DNA of 64,000 bases. Origin: Chloracidobacterium sp. UBA3360 (GTDB lineage Bacteria; Acidobacteriota; Blastocatellia; Pyrinomonadales; Pyrinomonadaceae). The notes under the pieces were generated by a model. That model saw only the letters and a program-made list of their open reading frames with translations, did not search any database and was not told the DNA's origin. Shown here piece after piece: positions 59,807-64,000 of the stretch (position 1 is the first letter of the stretch; every line of letters starts with the position of its first letter). The translations under genes and the position numbers were made by a program. The DNA is taken from positions 151,341 through 215,340 of the forward strand of contig DEQS01000105.1 of assembly GCA_002360555.1 (NCBI GenBank). Direction: 5' to 3'.

Positions 59807-60613
59807 ATGTCCAAATCCTTTGACGAACTTGTTGCCGTGATGCAGCGGCTGCGTGATCCGGGCGGATGCCCTTGGGACCACGAGCAAACTTATCAGTCTT
59901 TGTCCCAATATCTGCTCGAAGAGGCGTATGAGACCTTTGACGCGATCCAAGAGGCGGACGCGACGGGCGACACGACGAACCTGCGCGAAGAGCTCGGCGA
60001 TCTTTTGCTGCAAGTAGTTTTTCACGCAACCATCGGCAAAGAGCGCGGTGATTTTAATATCGATGATGTCGCGGCCGGCGTCACGCAAAAGCTGATCTTG
60101 CGCCACCCGCACGTTTTTGGCAACACAAAACTTGAGCGTGCTGAAGACGTTCTCGACAACTGGGACAAGCTCAAGGCGGACGAACGTGCCGCTTCGGGCA
60201 AGGTTGAAAAGGAGAGAGATTCAATTCTCGACGAAGTGCCGATCCATTTTCCGGCGCTGCTTGAGGGGCTAAAGCTGACCAAAAAGGCAGCTAAGACGGG
60301 CTTTGACTGGGAAAATGCAGATCAGATATTTACGAAGCTCGACGAAGAAACTGCAGAGCTGCGAGCAGCGATCAAAAGCGGGGACACTGCCAACGCAGCC
60401 GAAGAGATCGGCGATCTGCTGTTTGTTGTGATGAACCTCGCCCGTCATCTGGATGTCGAGCCCGAGACGGCGTTAAAGAAAACCAACCGCAAATTCCGTG
60501 AAAGATTTAAGTTTATCGAGGATGAATTAAAGCGAAAGGGAACGACGCTTGAGGAAGCAAGCCTCGGTGAAATGGACGCTCTTTGGAATGAGGCTAAGGT
60601 GGCGGCAAAATAA
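59807..60613 (+). CDS. mazG: Nucleoside triphosphate pyrophosphohydrolase
   Basis: 268 residues with two MazG helical modules. The first has the metal-binding LLEEAYETFDAIQEAD and REELGDLLLQVVFHA, and the C-terminal module repeats it (KLDEETAELRAAIKSGD, AEEIGDLLFVVMNLARHL). Hydrolyses non-canonical NTPs to NMP and pyrophosphate, a clean-up enzyme. Lone gene; the MazF/MazE pair nearby is unrelated in fold despite the name. Confidence 0.95.
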   Translation: MSKSFDELVAVMQRLRDPGGCPWDHEQTYQSLSQYLLEEAYETFDAIQEADATGDTTNLREELGDLLLQVVFHATIGKERGDFNIDDVAAGVTQKLILRHPHVFGNTKLERAEDVLDNWDKLKADERAASGKVEKERDSILDEVPIHFPALLEGLKLTKKAAKTGFDWENADQIFTKLDEETAELRAAIKSGDTANAAEEIGDLLFVVMNLARHLDVEPETALKKTNRKFRERFKFIEDELKRKGTTLEEASLGEMDALWNEAKVAAK

Positions 60614-60653
60614 TCTTGGCGTGTTTCGTTTCACCTCACACCAGTGAAAGAAA

Positions 60654-60980
60654 CTATTCAGTAAACATTTCCTGTAGGCGTTCGAGCGTCGCTTTTTGGG
60701 CTGCTTTGCTGATCTCGCCGATCTTTTTTACAAGCCTGACAGTATCGACGACGCGTATCTGATCGAGGACGATCGCGCGTTCGCTGTTTAGAAACGTGAC
60801 CGGGATGCGGGTCGGATATTTTGGCCCGGCGGTCGAGAGCGGGGCGATGATGACATTCGTGATGTTGCCGTTCATCTCGTTTGGCGAGACGACGACGCAG
60901 GGCCGTGTGTTCTTAGCATCCTTAGAGGCATGCTCGTCTAGATTGACAAGATAAACTTCAAATCGTTTTACCATTGCCAC
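60654..60980 (-). CDS. mazF: MazF/PemK-type endoribonuclease toxin
   Basis: 108 residues. FEVYLVNLDEHASKDAKNTR, PCVVVSPNEMNG, IIAPLSTAGPKYPTRIPV and IVLDQIRVVDTVRL match the CcdB/MazF fold of mRNA-cleaving toxins. It overlaps the upstream antitoxin by 13 bases, the normal TA order. A second start MVKRF at 60974 is equally good. Confidence 0.92.
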   Translation of the reverse strand: MAMVKRFEVYLVNLDEHASKDAKNTRPCVVVSPNEMNGNITNVIIAPLSTAGPKYPTRIPVTFLNSERAIVLDQIRVVDTVRLVKKIGEISKAAQKATLERLQEMFTE

Positions 60981-61216
60981 TCCTTTTTCTCGAAAGCCGT
61001 CGGGGCGTTGCCGTCCGGCAGCTCGTCATCCTCATTTTCTGCCATCCTTTTGAAAGCATCGTCCCAACCCGCACGCGCCTTTTGCGTATTGCGGATAAGG
61101 ATGCCGTCAGGGTGCAGTTCGAGATCGACCTCACCGGTGATGCGGGTTTCTTCGAGCAGCACTTTTGGGATGCGAATCCCCTGTGAATTACCGATCTGGA
61201 TGATCTGGGTTTTCAT
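60968..61216 (-). CDS. mazE: MazE-type AbrB antitoxin
   Basis: 82 residues from ATG 61216 (MKTQIIQIGNSQGIRIPKVL, the standard AbrB start; the longer frame upstream is not supported). The N-terminal swapped-hairpin domain binds DNA; the acidic C-terminus (AENEDDELPDGNAPTA) would wrap the toxin. A perfect inverted repeat lies right at its start codon and is the likely autoregulatory site. Confidence 0.92.
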   Translation of the reverse strand: MKTQIIQIGNSQGIRIPKVLLEETRITGEVDLELHPDGILIRNTQKARAGWDDAFKRMAENEDDELPDGNAPTAFEKKEWQW

Positions 61217-61232
61217 AATTACATCGTAATTA
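61216..61232. promoter_or_regulatory. Candidate mazEF operator at the antitoxin start
   Basis: TAATTAC-ATC-GTAATTA, perfect 7-base arms with a 3-base spacer, ending on the first base of the mazE ATG. A further TTAC copy (TTACATC 61230-61236) follows as a direct repeat. AbrB-type antitoxins usually repress their own promoter at such AT-rich palindromes. Confidence 0.65.
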
Positions 61233-61247
61233 CATCCATTATCTTCG

Positions 61248-62531
61248 TCAACCGATCTTGGTGACGCCATTCATATATTTGTGCAATATTTCGGGCACGA
61301 GAATGCTGCCGTCCGCTTGCTGATAATTCTCGATTATCGCGATCCACGTCCGTCCTACGGCGAGGCCGCTGCCATTGAGCGTATGAACAAACTCAGGCTT
61401 AGCTCCGCCCGCACGGCGAAAACGCAGATTCATACGTCGGGCCTGAAAGTCACCGCAGTTTGAACAGCTTGAGATCTCACGAAATGTCTTTTGCGAGGGA
61501 AGCCAGACTTCGATGTCGTAGGTCTTTTTCGCTCCAAAGCCCATGTCGCCGGTCGAGAGAACTATCGTACGGTATGGCAGCCCCAAAAGCTGCAAGATAC
61601 GCTCGGCATTGGCCGTCAGTTTTTCGTGCTCGTCCTCAGAATTTTCCGGCATCGTGAGCTTTACCAATTCGACCTTTTCAAATTGATGCTGGCGTATCAG
61701 GCCACGGGTATCGCGTCCGTAGCTGCCCGCTTCGCTGCGAAAACACGGTGTGTATGCGGTGTAATATTTTGGCAGATCGGCCGCGTCAAGGATCTCTTCG
61801 GCGTGGTAATTTGTCACCGGAACCTCAGCGGTCGGGATCAGCGCAAACCCGCGGTCGTCTTTGATATGAAACAGATCTTCTTCAAATTTCGGCAACTGGT
61901 TTGTACCAAAAAGCGCGGTGCGATTCACGAGAAACGGCGGCAGAGTTTCGGTGTAACCATGCTCGGTCGTGTGGACATCGAGCATAAAATTGATAAGCGC
62001 ACGGCTCAGACGCGCTCCGGCTCCGTTAAGGATAGCGAAGCGTGAACCGGCGATCTTTGTCGCTCGTTCAAAATCAATGATGCCGAGAGCTTCACCCAGA
62101 TCGACGTGGTCTTTTGGCTCAAAATCAAATTCGCGAATCTGGCCCCGGCGGCGGATCTCTTGGTTTGCAGATTCGTCCGCACCGACCGGGACGTCATCCG
62201 CAGGCAGGTTTGGCAGCCCTGACAGCAGCTCACGCATTGCAGCGTCAGCCTCGTCGCGTTTTGTTTCGAGGTCAGTTTGTCGATCTTTCAACCCTGCGAC
62301 CTCGGCCTTTTTCGCCTCGGCCTCATCGCGGTTTCCGGATTGCATCAACCCACCGATCTCTTTGCTTGCTGCGTTTCGTGCCTGATTGATATTGTCAGCC
62401 TCGACTATGACGCGACGGCGCTCGGCATCGAGTTCGACAAATGTATCGAGAGCGTCCGCAGGGAAATTACGGCTCGCAAGAGCCGTGCGAACGGCGTCAA
62501 GATTTTCTCTAACAAAATTTAGATCCAACAT
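61248..62531 (-). CDS. serS: Seryl-tRNA synthetase
   Basis: 427 residues. N-terminal coiled-coil arm (about 1-110, [20 protein letters not shown]) holds the tRNA; class II motifs 2 and 3 are [25 protein letters not shown] and [19 protein letters not shown]. Charges tRNA-Ser with serine. Single-copy housekeeping gene. Confidence 0.97.
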   Translation of the reverse strand: MLDLNFVRENLDAVRTALASRNFPADALDTFVELDAERRRVIVEADNINQARNAASKEIGGLMQSGNRDEAEAKKAEVAGLKDRQTDLETKRDEADAAMRELLSGLPNLPADDVPVGADESANQEIRRRGQIREFDFEPKDHVDLGEALGIIDFERATKIAGSRFAILNGAGARLSRALINFMLDVHTTEHGYTETLPPFLVNRTALFGTNQLPKFEEDLFHIKDDRGFALIPTAEVPVTNYHAEEILDAADLPKYYTAYTPCFRSEAGSYGRDTRGLIRQHQFEKVELVKLTMPENSEDEHEKLTANAERILQLLGLPYRTIVLSTGDMGFGAKKTYDIEVWLPSQKTFREISSCSNCGDFQARRMNLRFRRAGGAKPEFVHTLNGSGLAVGRTWIAIIENYQQADGSILVPEILHKYMNGVTKIG

Positions 62532-62672
62532 AGAAAAATGTAGCTACAATGTTATCACACGTCGAGCCGCGCTGGTTTCTGACGTAACAATGGTTTGTTT
62601 ATCAGCCGCATTTGACCTAAAATCAACAATTCGTCGTCTGCAAAAGACGTTACGAATTTAGCAAAGTTTAGT

Positions 62673-63548
62673 ATGCCCAACAAAATTCGCAAAGCTGTTT
62701 TCCCCGCCGCAGGTTTAGGAACCCGGTTTCTGCCGGCGACAAAATCGAGTCCTAAGGAAATGCTCCCGCTGGTCGATAAACCGCTCATTCAGTACGCCGT
62801 CGAAGAGGCGGTTGCGAGCGGCATCGAGTCGATCCTGATAATCACTGGCCGTGATAAGAGCGCGATCGAAAATCATTTTGACATTTCATTTGAGCTTGAG
62901 CAGTTGCTCAAAGAGCGTGGCAAGGACGCAATGTTTGCCCAAGTGCGGGCAGTATCGGACATCGCTCAGATCAGTTATACCCGACAGAAACAAGCTCTCG
63001 GTCTCGGCCACGCGATCTATCAGGCAAAGGATTTTGCGGGTAATGAACCATTTGCCGCTCTTCTGGCGGACGATATTGTTGACAGCGAAAAACCTGCATT
63101 GAAACAGATGGTCGAGGTGTTTGAAAAATACAACGCTCCGGTCATAGCGACGATGCAGGTTGACGGCGAGGCGATCTCACGTTTTGGCGTCATCGACGCG
63201 GTCGAGGTCGAGCCCGGCGTTTATAAGATAAATGACATGGTCGAAAAACCGGCCTACGCCGATGCCCCGTCGAACTTGGCGATCATCGGCCGTTACATCT
63301 TTACGCCGGATATTTTTGAGGCGATCGAACAAACTACTCCCGGCTCGGGCGGCGAGATACAAATCACCGACGCGATGCGGCTATTGCTAAAAAAACGTCC
63401 CTTTTACGCCGTCAAACTCGACGGCACACGCCACGACGCTGGCGATAAACTCGGATTTCTCGTCGCCACAGTTGAACTTGCGCTAAAGCGGCAAGACCTT
63501 GGAGATGAGTTCAGAAACTATCTGAAATCGCTCAACCTAAACGCCTGA
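62673..63548 (+). CDS. galU: UTP-glucose-1-phosphate uridylyltransferase
   Basis: 291 residues. AVFPAAGLGTRFLPATKSSPKEMLPLVDKP, ALLADDIVDSE (metal Asp), and VEKPAYADAPSNLAIIGRYI are GalU hallmarks. Makes UDP-glucose for envelope glycans, including the substrate pool for GtrB-type transferases at 30.7 kb. Divergent from serS. Confidence 0.96.
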   Translation: MPNKIRKAVFPAAGLGTRFLPATKSSPKEMLPLVDKPLIQYAVEEAVASGIESILIITGRDKSAIENHFDISFELEQLLKERGKDAMFAQVRAVSDIAQISYTRQKQALGLGHAIYQAKDFAGNEPFAALLADDIVDSEKPALKQMVEVFEKYNAPVIATMQVDGEAISRFGVIDAVEVEPGVYKINDMVEKPAYADAPSNLAIIGRYIFTPDIFEAIEQTTPGSGGEIQITDAMRLLLKKRPFYAVKLDGTRHDAGDKLGFLVATVELALKRQDLGDEFRNYLKSLNLNA

Positions 63549-64000
63549 TCACACAGCTTGTCGGTTTACTTTTGCTCCCAAGCCGATCTGTAAGACGATA
63601 AGCAATACCACGCTTATTATCAGCACATACATACCTGAATTAAGACTGCCCGTGCGGTCGGAGATAAATCCGATCAGCCATGTCGAGCCAGCGGCTCCGA
63701 TCGTGCCCGCGATAAATAGCGGCGACGAGCGGCGGCTGGCGGCGGGGCCGAATGTTTTGTAGAACCGCGAGACGTTCGTCGGGAATATCCACGACGTGCC
63801 AAATCCGGCGATGGTCGCACCGAGGCTTAGGCCCAAAACAGTTCCGGCTGACAGAACGACTACCATCCCGATCAATATTAGCCCGAGGCCGAGCAGGAGC
63901 ATTTTGTTTTCGTTGAGAAAGCGAAACAGCACCGGAGCAGCACCGCGACCGATCACAAAAAACAAAAAATAAAGCAGCGTTGGAGAGACCCAATGGACGA
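63549..64000 (-). CDS. MFS transporter, C-terminal part (cut by window edge)
   Basis: The frame is open to the end of the window; its start lies beyond it. The visible ~150 residues hold about four to five membrane segments (MLLLGLGLILIGMVVVLSAG, then GTSWIFPTNVSRF, GTIGAAGSTWLIGFISDRTG, VLIISVVLLIVLQIGLG) in the pattern of a C-terminal MFS half with the GFISDRTG loop. Substrate unknown. Ends one base from galU's stop, tail to tail. Confidence 0.8.
   Translation of the reverse strand, partial: VHWVSPTLLYFLFFVIGRGAAPVLFRFLNENKMLLLGLGLILIGMVVVLSAGTVLGLSLGATIAGFGTSWIFPTNVSRFYKTFGPAASRRSSPLFIAGTIGAAGSTWLIGFISDRTGSLNSGMYVLIISVVLLIVLQIGLGAKVNRQAV

Noticed and set aside
59747..60112. Long N-terminal extension of the DUF1844 gene
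   Set aside because: It is antisense to the start of mazG and lacks a ribosome site; ATG 59746 has AGGA at the right distance.

Overview
The window looks like a chromosomal segment of a diderm, probably soil- or water-dwelling heterotroph. The best guess is Acidobacteriota, class Blastocatellia. This is inferred from the gene mix: many Hanks-type Ser/Thr kinases, secreted VWFA-type proteins, a DUF1844 protein, and an alkylglycerone-phosphate synthase typical of ether-lipid makers. No ribosomal RNA or ribosomal protein marker is present, so the phylum is not proven. HldD heptose epimerase, TatA, a Blc-type lipocalin and many signal peptides point to an outer membrane.

Region 1 (1-13 kb) is a uronate/pectin catabolic island. 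It holds a FadR-type GntR regulator (cut by the window edge), a secreted GH43 glycosidase, an ExuT-like MFS transporter, a degenerate M24 pita-bread protein and an SDR. A divergent operon follows: NagB-like protein, UxaA, ROK regulator, KduI, KduD, KdgK and Eda. Oligosaccharide-derived 5-keto-4-deoxyuronate and altronate converge on KDG and leave as pyruvate plus glyceraldehyde-3-phosphate. A perfect FadR-type operator lies in the spacer of the divergent promoter, and a perfect 23-bp palindrome lies just before the ROK gene.

Region 2 (13-21 kb) is a six-gene minus-strand signalling operon: an FHA-membrane-trypsin fusion, two Ser/Thr kinases with a PP2C phosphatase between them, and two paralogous secreted proteins. 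Linkers of the kinases and the FHA protein share Thr-Arg motifs. A tRNA-Ala(GGC) with its own terminator follows.

Region 3 (21-47 kb) is mostly housekeeping and envelope genes: enoyl-CoA hydratase, PilZ protein, thioredoxin reductase, lipocalin, ThyA with an ExbD-like secreted protein, methyltransferases, GT2, asparagine synthase, proline iminopeptidase, TatA, UbiB-family kinase, RibF and HldD. It also holds an acyltransferase/alkylglycerone-phosphate synthase pair that suggests ether lipids. Many intergenic gaps here hold long imperfect hairpins made of phrase-like repeats, each with a different sequence.

Region 4 (47-58 kb) has a deoxyhypusine-synthase-like gene lacking the catalytic lysine and a probably imported anaerobic sulfatase maturase/Cys-type sulfatase pair. 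Next comes a chimeric pseudogene joining the start of the deoxyhypusine-synthase-like gene to the end of nrdB. A DUF3465 lipoprotein, a Tat-exported PhoD phosphatase and the class Ia ribonucleotide reductase genes nrdB and nrdA follow.

Region 5 (58-64 kb) holds an MBL hydrolase, a DUF1844 protein, MazG, a MazEF toxin-antitoxin pair, SerS, GalU and the end of an MFS transporter cut by the window edge.
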